In this document: positions 23,232 to 34,863 of the stretch, piece after piece
How positions within the stretch are numbered: position 1 is the first letter of the stretch
How the letters are laid out: every line of letters begins with the position of its first letter
Assembly (NCBI GenBank): GCA_035578155.1
Contig: JAPWDM010000062.1
Coordinates: 620,001 to 684,000, forward strand
Source: Brachynemurus nebulosus
Lineage: Eukaryota; Arthropoda; Insecta; Neuroptera; Myrmeleontidae
DNA: 64,000 bases
Reading direction: 5' to 3'
Notes under the pieces: generated by a model
Told to the model about the DNA's origin: nothing
What the model saw: only the letters and a program-made list of their open reading frames with translations
Database searches by the model: none
Position numbers and translations under genes: made by a program

Positions 23232-24571
23232 AGGTACCTAAGGCAATTAAGGCCCACCTAAGAAAAATATGCTTATTATTTATATATCTTATAAAATATC
23301 AAAAATATAGTATTTAATTATAAAAATTTACTTATTTTTTGATAAAAATTCCTAAAAAAATTAATGAATTTGTAATTATACAAGTCAAAAATTTGATTCT
23401 AAAAAGTGTCTGCAATTGGGCCTTATTTCCGACTGGTGTAGAAAATAAGGCCCACTTATTACAACTGCCTGAAATAGTACATTTATTATTTTTTTTTTAA
23501 ATTAATTGGCGGATTTTAATTACTTTAAGAATAACTTGAACTTGAAAATAATTTAAGAATTACTTGAACTTATATATCAAAATATTTTGTTATTTTTACA
23601 CGTTCAGAAAATCCTTGAATCCCGCTTGACTGCATGACTGTTATTGAAAACAACAATAAAAAAAATTACCTAAGTCATTATTTTTAATTTTTAATTTTTT
23701 TATCATATTTTTCGAATAAGTCAAGTACTAGGTGTTTGAATATATTAAGTCGAAATAAATAAATATTAAATCTAACAGTTCTTCTTAGAATTCCGAATCT
23801 CCTTGCAACCTCTCTTTTATTGCCATGTCGAGTGACATAGCTTAAGGCTGATGCCAGTGCTTCCTCAGACCACAACGCTCTCTTCTTTTTATCAGCCATA
23901 CTTCAAAACACTAAGGAATAAAAATAAAAATTCGACCAAACCAACTAAAACTGATCTGGCATCATTAAACAAATGCAACAAATAAATCAAAATTAAATGT
24001 ACTTAGTTTTTTGTCCTTTTTCCTTTTTGTTATTTTTATATTAGAGTAACTATAGTAATTTAAGTTGTGCGTCTAATTTTGCTTCATTTGTTACTGACTT
24101 CAGACCTGTTTTAATTGATTTGACTTTGTAGTGTTTGATTTTAATTGTGTTGGTAATAAAGCCCAAACAAAATTTGCATGGGCCTTATTATCAACATGTC
24201 AATATTTATGCTTATATACATTTTATATAAATACTTTAGAAATAAACTAAATTAATTGATGTAAAACTTAAATAATATTAATTTTTTTCAATTTTGATAA
24301 CAATTTGAAAGAAACATACCTTTAAAAAATCATTAATATAACACTCACAATGTGCACAATTTTTATATCAACGAACGAAAATGTAACCTCTAAATTTGTT
24401 TGTTAAAATATGACATGAGTTTGTTACTCTGAGTAGCTCAACTTTTGTACCTGGTTTTGAAATGATTGAAAGTTCATTTTAAACTTGTTGATAAGTTATA
24501 GAACTTTTCTTGGTAAGAAATATAGCTAATGGGCCTTATTACCCGCTGGGCCTTAAATGCCTTAGGTACCT
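23232..24571. mobile_element. Pogo-like non-autonomous element, 1.34 kb
   Basis: Ends are inverted repeats: aggtacctaaggcaattaag on the left, aggtacctaaggcatttaag on the complement of the right, each followed by gccca. TA flanks it at 23230-23231 and 24572-24573. A Psq-type helix-turn-helix gene start lies inside on the minus strand. The motif gggccttatt, direct or inverted, recurs near 23420, 23445, 24181, 24533 and 24548, clustered near both ends, as expected for transposase-binding subterminal repeats. Confidence 0.75.
23684..23899 (-). pseudogene. Pogo-type transposase N-terminus, Psq helix-turn-helix only
   Basis: The 71-residue frame begins MADKKKRALWSEEALASAL, then REVARRFGILRRTVRF. 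This is the Psq-type DNA-binding domain of pogo/Tigger transposases: basic start, W-S/T-E-E-x-L helix, then a second helix and a G-I-x-R-x-T/S recognition segment. After residue 45 the similarity stops and the frame runs into AT-rich sequence and a stop. No DDE residues are present in the element. If translated it would be a DNA-binding peptide without catalysis. Expression is unknown. Confidence 0.7.
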
Positions 24572-24573
24572 TA

Positions 24574-25008
24574 ATATATACAATATAATTAATATAACTA
24601 CTGACACATATACTACTAATATAATATATAATATGTATTAAACTGTCGTAAATGACTTCGAATATTTTTTAATAAGTAATAAATTCGTATTTTTTTTTTA
24701 GTTTTTTTTTTTTTAAATTTTTTTTAAATTTTTTTTTAATACATATATAGGTATTAACTACTAATATATATACTACTAATATAATATATAATATACCTAT
24801 ATTAAATAAATAATAAATTGTTTAATAGTTTAATAAATTGTGCTTAATAATAAAAATGAATATAAGAAATTCTCTTGTGTTAATTTTAGTTTTTTACTCA
24901 TTTTTTCACTTTCCTGGATGTCTCTTTTTTTATAATGGCCATAAAATTTATAATTTTTAATTTTTTGACTGGCCACTTTGAAACAATGTGAAAAATGTCA
25001 TCAACTTG

Positions 25009-25044
<36 letters not shown>

Positions 25045-27369
25045 GTTTCTAATGGATTACATATTTATTTAAGTAGATAGGAAATATTTAATATAAATAA
25101 TATAGATATTTGTAAGTAGGTACGAGTATTAATATTAATTATGTTGCATAATCGTTCATGCATAATTAATTACTTTCGAATACAGTGAAAAATTTTTTTT
25201 TAGTTTGTTCCTGCCGTTATAAGCGAAATCCATTGTACAATCGCTCTTATCTACGACGGTAATAAAATCAGGCAAATATTGATGTGGTTTTAACCGAAAA
25301 CTTGTGGTTAATAATATATATTTTTATATCATTAATTTTTTTTTATTAAATTTTACTTTTTATGAAAAAGAAAAACCACTATTGCTATTTAATTTCGGGG
25401 TAAAATTTAATTTATTCAAAACGAACAGTTGAAAATTTTTTAATATTTATACATACAATATTTGTTTTGTCTAATTTTCTAAAACATTCTATTTACTTTA
25501 AGATTTCGTGTAATCTAAATAAATAATTGATTTTAACTTCGAATTTAATCAAGTGTGGTTTAATAAAAAAAAAACCACATATTTTCCGTTTTCATAATTT
25601 TAAAGCAAATATTGTGGCGATTATAATTATAAACTATATTTTACATGACCAGAGTAATATGAACATATTCTGTATATACACATTCATATCTATACAAGGT
25701 GTTCGGGCAACTTGAAACATAAAAATTTTAACATGAAAGAGATTTGTTGTAATTAAAGGTATTTTATTATTTTGTTTTTACTAGATTTTTCACATAAAGT
25801 GTTGTTGCTTAAAATAATGTTTTAATATAAGTAAAAATTAATAGTAACAAATTTGTTATAATAATTATAAGCAAATATAGAATTAATATTGGACTTTATT
25901 TACTATCTATTAATGAAAACAATACTTAGCAAAAATTTTTAGAATAATAATTGTATTTAAAACTTTGTATTTAAAAAATATAATTTCATAATTATATACT
26001 AAGAGTACGTATTATATAAAAATCATATCCATAAAAAATAAGCATATAATATGTTCTTACTTGGCTGAAACAGTCTGTCTATCATAATATGTATATTCAT
26101 TTACGCATACTGAAAGACCTTTATATTAAAACTAAATGCACAAAAATACACAATTATACCTACATAATGTCTACAAAAAATGCAAAATTCTGAATAAAAC
26201 TGATTATATAAGAAAATGTTGATTTAATAAAATTATTTTTATGCAAATATTTATCTAACAGTTCTTTCAGTATATATGTATGTATATTTTGTTTTTGGTA
26301 ATTTTTTATTTTCTCGGTCAAATAAAAACTAAATTTTTATTAATATACCTACCTGTGTGATATATCTATGGCGGATAAATTAACATATCACAACAATCTT
26401 AAAAATTAAGTTGACAAAATGTTATTGACATTCGGATCTTTAAGAAATGTTTAATAAGTATGAAGTATCTGTGCCTACTTTTTTATTTTCTTTGTCCTTT
26501 TATCTATTGAATAACAACCTTATACGTAAGTTGAATGATTATTGGTGGTTATAGCAACAGCCTATTATATTAGTAGGTGTGACCTATTTGATAATTTCAA
26601 GTGTAATGTAGTAAGAGTAATAAGATTTCCGCCATTATTTTCAGCTGTTCTAGTTTGAGTTGGTCTGCGCTCTGTGTCCATACGCGTTTAGAACGTCTTT
26701 TTGTGATTTTTTTTTTTTTTTGTAAAACTGTTTGCTGACTTTATTTTCCATTTAAACCGGATTAAAAAACCGGGTTACAGCTAATTTAGACGACAGATTT
26801 TCTTTCGTTTAAATATTAACAATACAGTTATCCGATATAAGTAGTTTATTTGTGTCTACATAAATGATTAAGCAGTTTTAATTTACTATTGTTTGGTCAA
26901 AAACAAAAAAACAAAAATGAAATTTGAAGACCTCGCAATATACGAACGAAGGTAAATTTCAAAATTTTGGTTTTGTCGTCCTGCATCAGTAATACTTCTC
27001 CATTGATAGACACCTCATTAATCAAAATTGGTCAAATAACCTCGACTGTACGCTCATTACAAAATTTTTGTTTATAATAGGGTCCTTGACTGAAGTTACG
27101 AAAATATTGTAAAAGCATTGTTTCTCCATATCAATTAAGTGATTTTTTTATTTCCGACAGATTCTGTAAAAAATCATCAAAAAAATAACCCGACAATTTT
27201 AAATGAGAAAAAGGCGGGAAAAACACCTCACTATAGTGACGTCACAGTTTGAATTAACTAAACGTTAATGTCAATATTTATAACCTAAAAACCTTGATTA
27301 TATTCATAAAATGTCAAAGTACAAGCAAGTATTTATTCGAATTCTAGCCGATTATTATTACTATATATA
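24574..27369. other. Unassigned, very AT-rich DNA
   Basis: Contains a TA array (25010-25041) and T tracts. The block at 24638-24702 (taaatgacttcgaatatttt) resembles 23166-23231 on the other side of the pogo-like element, as a diverged direct repeat. Repeats of actactaatataatat lie near 24610 and 24765. No gene seen. Confidence 0.55.
25010..25041. repeat. Short TA microsatellite
   Basis: About 16 TA units. Confidence 0.9.
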
Positions 27370-27995
27370 CAGGGTTACTGGTAACTCGACGTATTCCTTG
27401 CAGGACGTTATAATAGAGCTAAAATCCAACAAAATTGAGCTACCAAATTTTCTTCTAAAATTCAGTATTTTTTGAAATATTCGGATTTTTAGTTTTTCTT
27501 CGTCAAAGACCCAAAATTTGACACTTAGGCTGAAATAAAAAAATTTCATTTCAATTTATTTCCGTAGCTAATACTGTAACTGGGCTAATGCTGTCGTAAA
27601 AATTCCCAAACCTTCTTCGAAATTGAAAATTACGGGGCAGTTTATACTCTAAAATGTCAGTAATTTTTGAACTCGACAACACTTTTCAACATAACTTGTA
27701 AAATAAGGTAATTTTAAAAATTGTCATGTCCCGTAATTTTCAACCGAGTAGTAGATTTGGAAATTTTCACGACAGCATTAGCCCAGTTACAGTATCAGCT
27801 ACGAAAATAAATTGAATAAAAATTTTTTATTTCAACTTAAGTGTCAAATTTTAGGTCTTTAACGAAGAAAACCTAAAAATCGAAATATCTCAAAAAATAC
27901 TGAATTTTAGAAGAAAATTTGGTAGCTCAATTTTGTTGGATTTTAGGTCTACTATAACGTCCTGCAAGGAATACACCGAATTACCAGTAACCCTG
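27370..27995. mobile_element. Palindromic foldback element, 626 bp
   Basis: Two arms of about 310 bp are inverted copies: cagggttactggtaa at 27370, with its complement ending at 27995. The arms share ccttgcaggacgttataat, aaaattgagctaccaaattt and gctaatgctgtcgtaaa. The central spacer is short. The left flank is TA; the right flank is CA. No coding capacity. The arms are highly similar, so extrusion or hairpin RNA is possible. Confidence 0.8.
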
Positions 27996-28460
27996 CATAA
28001 GCTAATAGAAATTAACATTCAAAAGAAAACACAATTTCACCTCACCGACGAAAATTATTAAAATCGACATATCTAGCTATAAAATGTTACGTCATATTCA
28101 AGAAATGGCGCGTTTTCACTAATTTGAATATTTGGTGAAAAATGGCGATTTTTAAAATAAAATTTCTAAATAGTTATCAATTTTTTTTATATTTCATCAC
28201 TAAAATTGGAGATATTAAATGATAATGCATAGAATTATTTAACATTTGACACAAATTTTAAATACAATCAAGTAACGTATTCTATTCTAGGTATATATAA
28301 ACTAGGTGTACTTAAGATTTTCAATTTTTTTTTATACCATTTGGTACCATTAAGGACCAGTTGTAGGAACGATCGTATAAAGCCATTAAGTAATTATATA
28401 TTTGATATAAGAGGAAAAACAAATTCAACAAAATTGGACAAAATATTGTCCAAAACTAAT
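27996..28460. other. Unassigned AT-rich DNA
   Basis: No supported feature. Confidence 0.5.
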
Positions 28461-28469
28461 ATCTAGTTA

Positions 28470-28771
28470 TGGTCCATGCTTACAAATTTATTTTTTTAAA
28501 AATGAGGCACAAGTACAGTGTCCTATCTTCCGGTGGTTATCTTCCTTTGGTAAATATAGCTTATAAAAGAACATTTTCTTTATATAGTCCAGTTAGCAAG
28601 GTGAATTTCTGCATTGTCGCCACTTGGAATAAAATATTCTCTATCATTTGCGTTCGACTTTAACTGTACTTTCTTATTTTGTCGCGCCCATTCATAGGCA
28701 CTGGTCCACAATTTCAAATCATACGTAACTTTCTCTGCAAATTTTAAGCTTCCGTTAGTATACCTAACCAT
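28470..28771 (-). pseudogene. MULE transposase C-terminal (SWIM zinc finger) remnant
   Basis: The minus-strand frame from 28771 contains EYFIPSGDNAEIHLANWTI. Further down, in another frame near 28525-28478, it reads HCTCASFLKK, stop, ICKHGP. The C-x-C ... C-x-H pattern with F-x-K-x-x-C-K-H is the SWIM zinc finger near the C-terminus of Mutator-like transposases, and the EYFIPSGD segment normally precedes it. Frameshifts and a stop show that it is dead. I do not see the ends of the element. It could derive from the same family as the fragment at 7030-7315. Confidence 0.6.
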
Positions 28772-29051
28772 ACTTTATCACTTATGAATTTAAATAATTT
28801 CTGTTTTCTTGGCTTTATCTTTTTCATTATTACACTTACGTAAATTTTAAATTTTCAGTTTGTTTTTAGAAAAGAATAGAAGACTGATTTATTCCGAATA
28901 TAAGAATTATTTAATATTTTAAGGATGATTCATGTTCAATTGTATTTGAAACGGGGTATAACTTTAATTGTTTAGAAATTATTACCTGCTTGAATGTTTG
29001 GCTATGGGTCAAATAGAACAATAAAATTTTACCTAGTTATCCACCAGTCCA

Positions 29052-29560
29052 CCCAGGTCGTAAAAATTTGTTTTTAGTGCAGTAAAAGCGTACTTTGACC
29101 GTGCATTTCGGGTAGGCAGCAATTTTTTTTTTGGATGTTGTAGGGGGGTCAGTGATGAATGTAAAACCGAGTTTTCGGGATCCGCGGTGGTGTCGTTTAG
29201 CCGCCATCTTCGAAAAAAGGTCGAATTTTATTTTTTCGAATATCTCCAAAACCGTAAGTCTGCCAAAAAATTTGTAAAGACCTTATTTACAGATAACTTC
29301 ATTTTCTATAAAATTTGTTATAAACTTTTTTACATAACTTTAAAAACAAAAAAGTTATCAGCAAAAAACCATGAAAAATTTAGGAACGAAAATTTTTGAA
29401 GCCAGATAACTTTTCTATTTTTGACCCGACAAAAAATATGCTCCTTATCTTTTTTATAGAGTACTTTTCAACGAAAAATTTGAGGTATTAAATTTTATCA
29501 TCCGACTTCTAGTTAGGAAGTTATAGCTCTCCAAAAGTAGGTAGGTAAAAATTGTAACTA
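29052..29560. repeat. Left terminal inverted repeat of the 3.6-kb element
   Basis: Reverse complement of 32130-32648 with many substitutions and small gaps. The best-conserved blocks are near 29100-29130 and 29195-29225. Confidence 0.7.
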
Positions 29561-29835
29561 AAAAATCGTCGACTCTTAAGTGACATATTAATTTTAAAAT
29601 ACAATTATTTTATATTGTTTTACCTTTTTTGGCTAGTATAATTTTATGAAAAAATAGATATTGCATATTAACCTGAAATTTAACACCTTTTCGCACCACC
29701 CGTGGCGCTTAAAGCCCCTCTCTTGTAATATTTCTTTTAACAGCTTAAATCCTCATTCATAACAAATCTCATCCATTTTTATTTGTTTAATAAAAACGCC
29801 CCTTTTTTTATTTAAAAGAACAATGTTTTACAAAA

Positions 29836-32090
29836 TTAAATTATAGTAACTCGGGAGGTGCGGGTACATTGGTGCACTGTATAGGGATGAACATTCGTAA
29901 GTTCTCCTCCAGCCCCAGTATTCTGGATTTTTGTATCTTGCCAACCACGACTGTACTTAGTGATACACTCTGAATGTGTGCATACGAGCTGCATCTTGTG
30001 TGGCCGGGAGCGAGGAAAGATTAAATTTACTTTTAATTGTTGATTTCGCGAATCATTTGTACCGCAATATATTGATCGATTCTTCATGTTTATTATCACC
30101 GCCATACAAAGCAATAAAAAACCGCTCTCCAGCAGCACTCAATAAAATGGGGTCTACTTCTTCGTTCTGAAATAATTCTAGTCCTGAAGCCAGCTCTGAA
30201 TTTTTTTCAAGAGTTCATTTTGCCCATATTGTAGGTTGCCGATATTGTATCGCACCCAGAAAAAGCATGAATAAACAAAATATTATTACTTACTACATCC
30301 CCATGCTTCAAGCTCGATGTAGAGTAAATTTTATCAGGCGTGTTGCCTTTTTTTGGTTTAAAGAAAAAAACATTTGATTTGTTACGCTCAAGACCAATCA
30401 GCAGTATATCTATATCTTCAGCAACGATTGTTACGGAGTCGTACAAATCACACTTCTCCAGAGCAGAATTTACAATTAGTGAATCCGCGTCTGCTTCTGC
30501 TTGCTCGATATTATAGTCCCATTCCAGCAGTTCTTTCTTTAAAAGAGTAATTAAATTTTTCTTGTTATTTTAATTTGAAAGAAATTTTTCTTGTGGGATT
30601 GTCGGAATACTATTGCTACTGCAAATTATATCTGCACAGTGTTGCTTTTTCGATCTCCGTAGACGTTCCCACGATTTGGTGCCAGCTATGTTTGGATCGT
30701 CAGAGTAACCATCAAAAACTATACCTACCGATGAACCAAAATGATTTTTAATATATTTGGCATAATTTTGACAAATTACTTTTAATGATACGTTCCGCTC
30801 CCACACAACTGTATGGAGAAGGCATCCACCGTCAATAATGAATAATTTATTTTCTCCAAGCTGCACGGGTGCACTAAGTGGTAAAAATGCTTTGAATAAA
30901 TAGGATTTCATGCTTTTCCGCATATCGTCCTCTGTAAACAACGATAATGGGAAAGGTGAAAGTTCGTATTTAAAGCATTCTTTTATATCGCCGATTGACT
31001 GCTTGGATATACATATTCTTTGGAAAATAAGCAAAGGATTAACTACTATTGGAGATTTATCCACTTCAATAGATCTTGAGACTGCGCTCAAAGGAAGCAC
31101 TTTATTTTTTCTTTTGAAAGATAAATTACTGAAATTCTTGTCAATATTTTGAGAGATGATGGCTTTTCCAATTTCAATTGCACGGTCACAATTAATATAA
31201 TCTGGGGCAATAATGGCAGTAAAAACTGATATTAATTCCGATCTTTCAAAAAATGGGTCATAAGATGCCAACCAGTGATCCAATTTTTCAACATCTTTGT
31301 TATCTCTGATGACTCGTGTATCTCTGTGATCGACGTGTTGTTCCGAATATTCCAAGGAAACATTACAGAAATTTTTTATTTGCTCGCAGATGTCTTGCAA
31401 TGATATCATTCCCAGTACTCAGGAAGCAAGCGTACTTTCAGATATTCAACGATGAGTTAACCCACCAGACGTTTTCATCATCCTCATAAGTGTTTGTTCA
31501 ATGGTTTGGTCGGACATTATTCCACTCCAGAATTTGTTTGTCCGTCTGACAGTGAATCGGCCACCAGAAGTATAGTCCTCAAATTCTTGTGGAGGCATAC
31601 GTTTGTTTAGTTCTTGCATATCTTGTAGGTAGAGTTGAGCTGATTTTGTGGACAAGAAATGCCCACTAGAGTGAAATACAGGGAGCATTTTTTGAACTGA
31701 ATCTAAATGAAGGGTCCAGTTACCAGATCTTTCAGCTTCAATGAATTGTTTTAAAAGCGTGATCATTTTGAAATACTGTATCCAGAGCCTGGCTGTTGGT
31801 CCTTTATGTTCTAACATTGTAACAGCATCTTCGAATTTAGTAGCTATTTCCTTAAATGCCGTGATTTCAGCTGCTTGTAAAATCTGTGTTTTATTACTTA
31901 CAATACTGTCCATTAAATTTCGTTCTTCATCAGTGAAATCAATAAATTCCATAATTTTTTTTGCCAAAGACAAGTGCACCAAAATGTGACCTCGTACTGC
32001 TCTTGCGTATGCGTGGCCAGACATAATATTATTAACACAATTATCAGCATAAATTAGTTTTAGCAATTCTTCTAATCCACTACCAGACAT
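29836..32090 (-). pseudogene. Element-encoded protein with FEN1/XPG-like nuclease motifs, broken
   Basis: From the ATG at 32090 a single frame runs 627 codons to 30207, with stops only at codons 215 (31448-31446), 224 and 507 (30572-30570). The start was chosen because the codon lies just inside the right terminal repeat. Motifs in order: FIIDGG (Asp 420), IVFDGY (Asp 460) followed by a Lys/Arg-rich segment, EADADSLIV (532-540), VAEDIDILL (556-564) and FSGCDTIS (Asp 614). The order matches the acidic motifs of FEN1/XPG 5'-nucleases: N-terminal Asp, VFDG, E-A-x-A, ED-x-D, G-x-D before a helical DNA-binding turn. After 30207 the similarity continues in other frames to about 29840 (SAAGERFFIALYG; later NPEYWGWR). 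I recall this domain order in uncharacterised proteins of insects and cnidarians. Residues 1-214 are unrecognised. Now inactive unless stops are read through. Confidence 0.65.
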
Positions 32091-32129
32091 AATGTACCCA
32101 ACTGAACCAATAATAATAGTTTTATTTAT

Positions 32130-32648
32130 TTACATACCTCACTTACCTTTCTTTACAGCGCGCAAGCTCGATAACTGTATGTTTAATAATAAAAATAAGT
32201 ACGTCAAATTGTTCGTTAAGAAATTTCCTATGAAAAATATAAGAAGCATTAATCTTGTCGGGTTGAAAATAGAAAAGTTATATGGCCTCAAAGTTTTCCA
32301 CTCCTTAATTTTCCACAGTTCTTTGTGAATAACTTTTTTAATATCGATTTTCTGACAAAATGTTTCAAATAAAAATTGTAGAAAATAAAATTTTCTATAA
32401 AAATGGTCTTTACAAAATTTTTGTGTGTCTCACGGTTACAGAGATAATCGAAAAATGAATTTTGACCTTTTTTCCAAGATGGCGGCTAAACGGCAACACC
32501 CCCAGTCCCGAAAACTCAGTTTTATATTCACCACAGGCCCTTCTATGAATTTCAGAAAAAAAATTGCTGCCTACCCGAAATGCACGGTTCGATCGTTTTG
32601 AGCGACGCTTTTACTGTAGTATTTGGCTTAACAAATTTTTGTTCAGGG
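32130..32648. repeat. Right terminal inverted repeat of the 3.6-kb element
   Basis: Partner of 29052-29560. On the coding (minus) strand its inner part lies 40 bp upstream of the ATG, so it should contain the promoter. It includes a ggtaagtgag splice-donor-like string, but I cannot show that it is used. Confidence 0.65.
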
Positions 32649-33698
32649 CTCAGAAACCTGATTTATGACATACATTTTTTATCAGGAAGGAAACATATTT
32701 AGATGAGTTTGTCGAATATTATAGATATTGTATACTGTAGAATATGAAAACATTACCTACTGAAAATAAAATTAAGACAGCATCATGAGTAAAACAAATA
32801 AACTTTCTAATAACCACCACTATATATACGTTTAAACGTATAAATAAGTAAAAGCACAGCCAGCCAATTCGTATGGGAATAAATCACAGCATTAAAATTA
32901 TTATTAAATAATATTATATTATTTTAATGGAAGCACACGGTATTAATGTATATCCATTTTAGTGATATGTAAATTTTACGACTTATCTCCCAAAGGAATA
33001 TATTATTAAAACGCAAATAATATTTAAAATAGTTAAAATGAATATTGCATGCTTGATTATATTAATAATTTATGTTTTACTTTTTTCAGTATGTTTTATT
33101 TTCAACATAAATACAAACATAAAAGTTAAAAAATTAAAGATAACGAATTAGTGAAAAATATTAATATTTCCAAAAAAATGTAAAATAATATTACGATTTT
33201 AAATTTTCCAAACATATGAAAATCTAGTTTGTGATAAACTACTAAGTTATAAAAAGTTTTTTTCGGTCCCATGGGATGCCTTCCGTATACATGTACATTT
33301 TTACTGAGATTTAACATGGGTCTTTCAACTTTATAAAATAATATATGTACCTACATACCGCGAACATTTGCTATATATTCAATTCTTCAATAAAAAGATT
33401 TATAAAATAAAAGTTTTACATGTATTACATTTCCGCTTGTATATAAAAATTTTGACACGATCTAGTCGTCTAGACCAATTAATTATCACGTTTAGATCTA
33501 GTAAAGAAAATTTTAATAAACATAGAAGAAATTTTAAAGACGGTCTAAAAACAAATTTACCTAATTCATTTAATAGATGTTATTACAGGTCATTAATGAT
33601 GTTTTAAGGGGTATACAACTCATAAAGAATTTTTCTTGGTTTTTTTTTATTGGCTTAAATGTTACACTATCTGAAAATGGTATTCTAAAAATATTAAA
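32649..33698. other. Unassigned AT-rich DNA
   Basis: Short reading frames (33126-33317 minus, 33368-33607 plus) without motifs. No repeat partner seen. Confidence 0.5.
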
Positions 33699-33871
33699 TA
33701 CCATCAGTTGGGCCGAATCTGGACAGTAGGGACGAATCTAGACAGAACCGCCCCTCGATATTTCTTCGTCAGTGTTATAACCGTACAAGGTCATAGATCA
33801 ATCTATGCTACTGAATTTTGTTAGTTATGAGTTAGTCATCAAAGAAAAGCGATGAACGTGATATCTTTGTA

Positions 33872-34250
33872 GAGTAGACTCTCGTTAATTCAAGCCTTCG
33901 ATAATTCGAAACTTTCTATAATTCAAAGGTATCACGAGTTTCCTTCAAAGTCTCTTTATATTTCTAACTAAAACAATAGATTTTTATACACTTGGTAATT
34001 CGAACGAAAAAATCATTGCTAGGTAACAAAACCACGCGTTAATTCGAACTCATCGGCGTCAAACACGGGGCAATTCAAAGTTGCAGAGCGAAAGAGACAG
34101 ACAGATTGTAAGTACATTTTGAGAAAAGTTCAAGTTCATTCATCGCAAATGCTTAAAGAATTAAAATTGTTACCTGCGATAATTCGAACCTCTCTATAAT
34201 TCGTAATATTTTAAGATTCCTTCGAGTTTCGAATTAACGAGAGTCGACTG
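33872..34250. mobile_element. Pogo/Tigger-type MITE, 379 bp
   Basis: Ends gagtagactctcgttaattc and, on the complement, cagtcgactctcgttaattc, flanked by TA (33870-33871, 34251-34252). Internal repeats of ataattcgaa are frequent. The CAGT-x-GACTCTCG-x-TAATTCGAA end is typical of pogo/Tigger MITEs. Nested in the larger pogo-like element. Confidence 0.85.
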
Positions 34251-34570
34251 TATTTTGATATTTTACAGGCGCATTGATTATAATTTTTGAAAATAACGCG
34301 CGTTTTGAAATCTTATAAAGAAGCTGCTGTACAAAAAAACATTTATATGTATAAAGTAGGGACTGGCAACAAAATGTTTGGCGTTGTTTTGACAATATAT
34401 GTACCAAAAATAAAAGCTGTATTGTGCCTAATTTTTTTTTATAAACTGATTAACAAAAAATTGTCTATAAGTGAGGCGAATTCATACACCATGGTGCGTC
34501 AGTATAAACAGAAAGTGGGTATAAACTACTTAAACTGTAGTCTAGATAACATAAAATGGGCTCTTTTCGA

Positions 34571-34829
34571 CAGAGACGCAACAAACGGGGAGATCTAAGG
34601 GGTCCGGACCCCATAAAATTACTTGGAAATTTTCCTTCAATTTAATTTATTTATATTGAAAGTAAAATTTTTAGTGGTTTACTAATATTTTTTATTTAAA
34701 AATCAAATTTTTGGAGACGACGTTCTATTAGAACATTTTCCATTGTTATCAGAGAACTGGGATATCAGAAAATTTGATAATTTAAATTTTTGTTGGACCC
34801 CCTGTAGATATGTAGTTGTTGCGCCCCTG
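34571..34829. mobile_element. hAT-type MITE, 259 bp
   Basis: Ends cagagacgcaacaa and, on the complement, caggggcgcaacaa. Flanking 8-bp sequences cttttcga (34563-34570) and ctttccgg (34830-34837) match at 6 of 8. CAGNG ends with an 8-bp duplication define hAT. It interrupts the helix-turn-helix frame of the host element. Confidence 0.8.
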
Positions 34830-34863
34830 CTTTCCGGTATTAAAAATAAAAGAAAATCACTTA

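Larger units (their letters stand above)
29052..32648. mobile_element. 3.6-kb DNA transposon-like element with about 500-bp terminal inverted repeats
   Basis: Inverted copies lie at 29052-29560 and 32130-32648 and share gtgcatttcgggtaggcagc (29100-29119) and tttagccgccatctt. Between them is one long minus-strand reading frame and no other gene. Outer limits are approximate: the similarity starts near cccaggtcg/ccctgaac, and I cannot read a convincing target duplication. Long terminal repeats around a single frame argue for a mobile element. The encoded protein is not a transposase type that I can name. Confidence 0.7.

Noticed and set aside
32092..32200. Intron just upstream of the nuclease-like frame (ggtaagtgag donor, ttcag acceptor)
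   Set aside because: The donor lies within the terminal repeat and has no supporting exon with coding similarity. Left as a possibility only.
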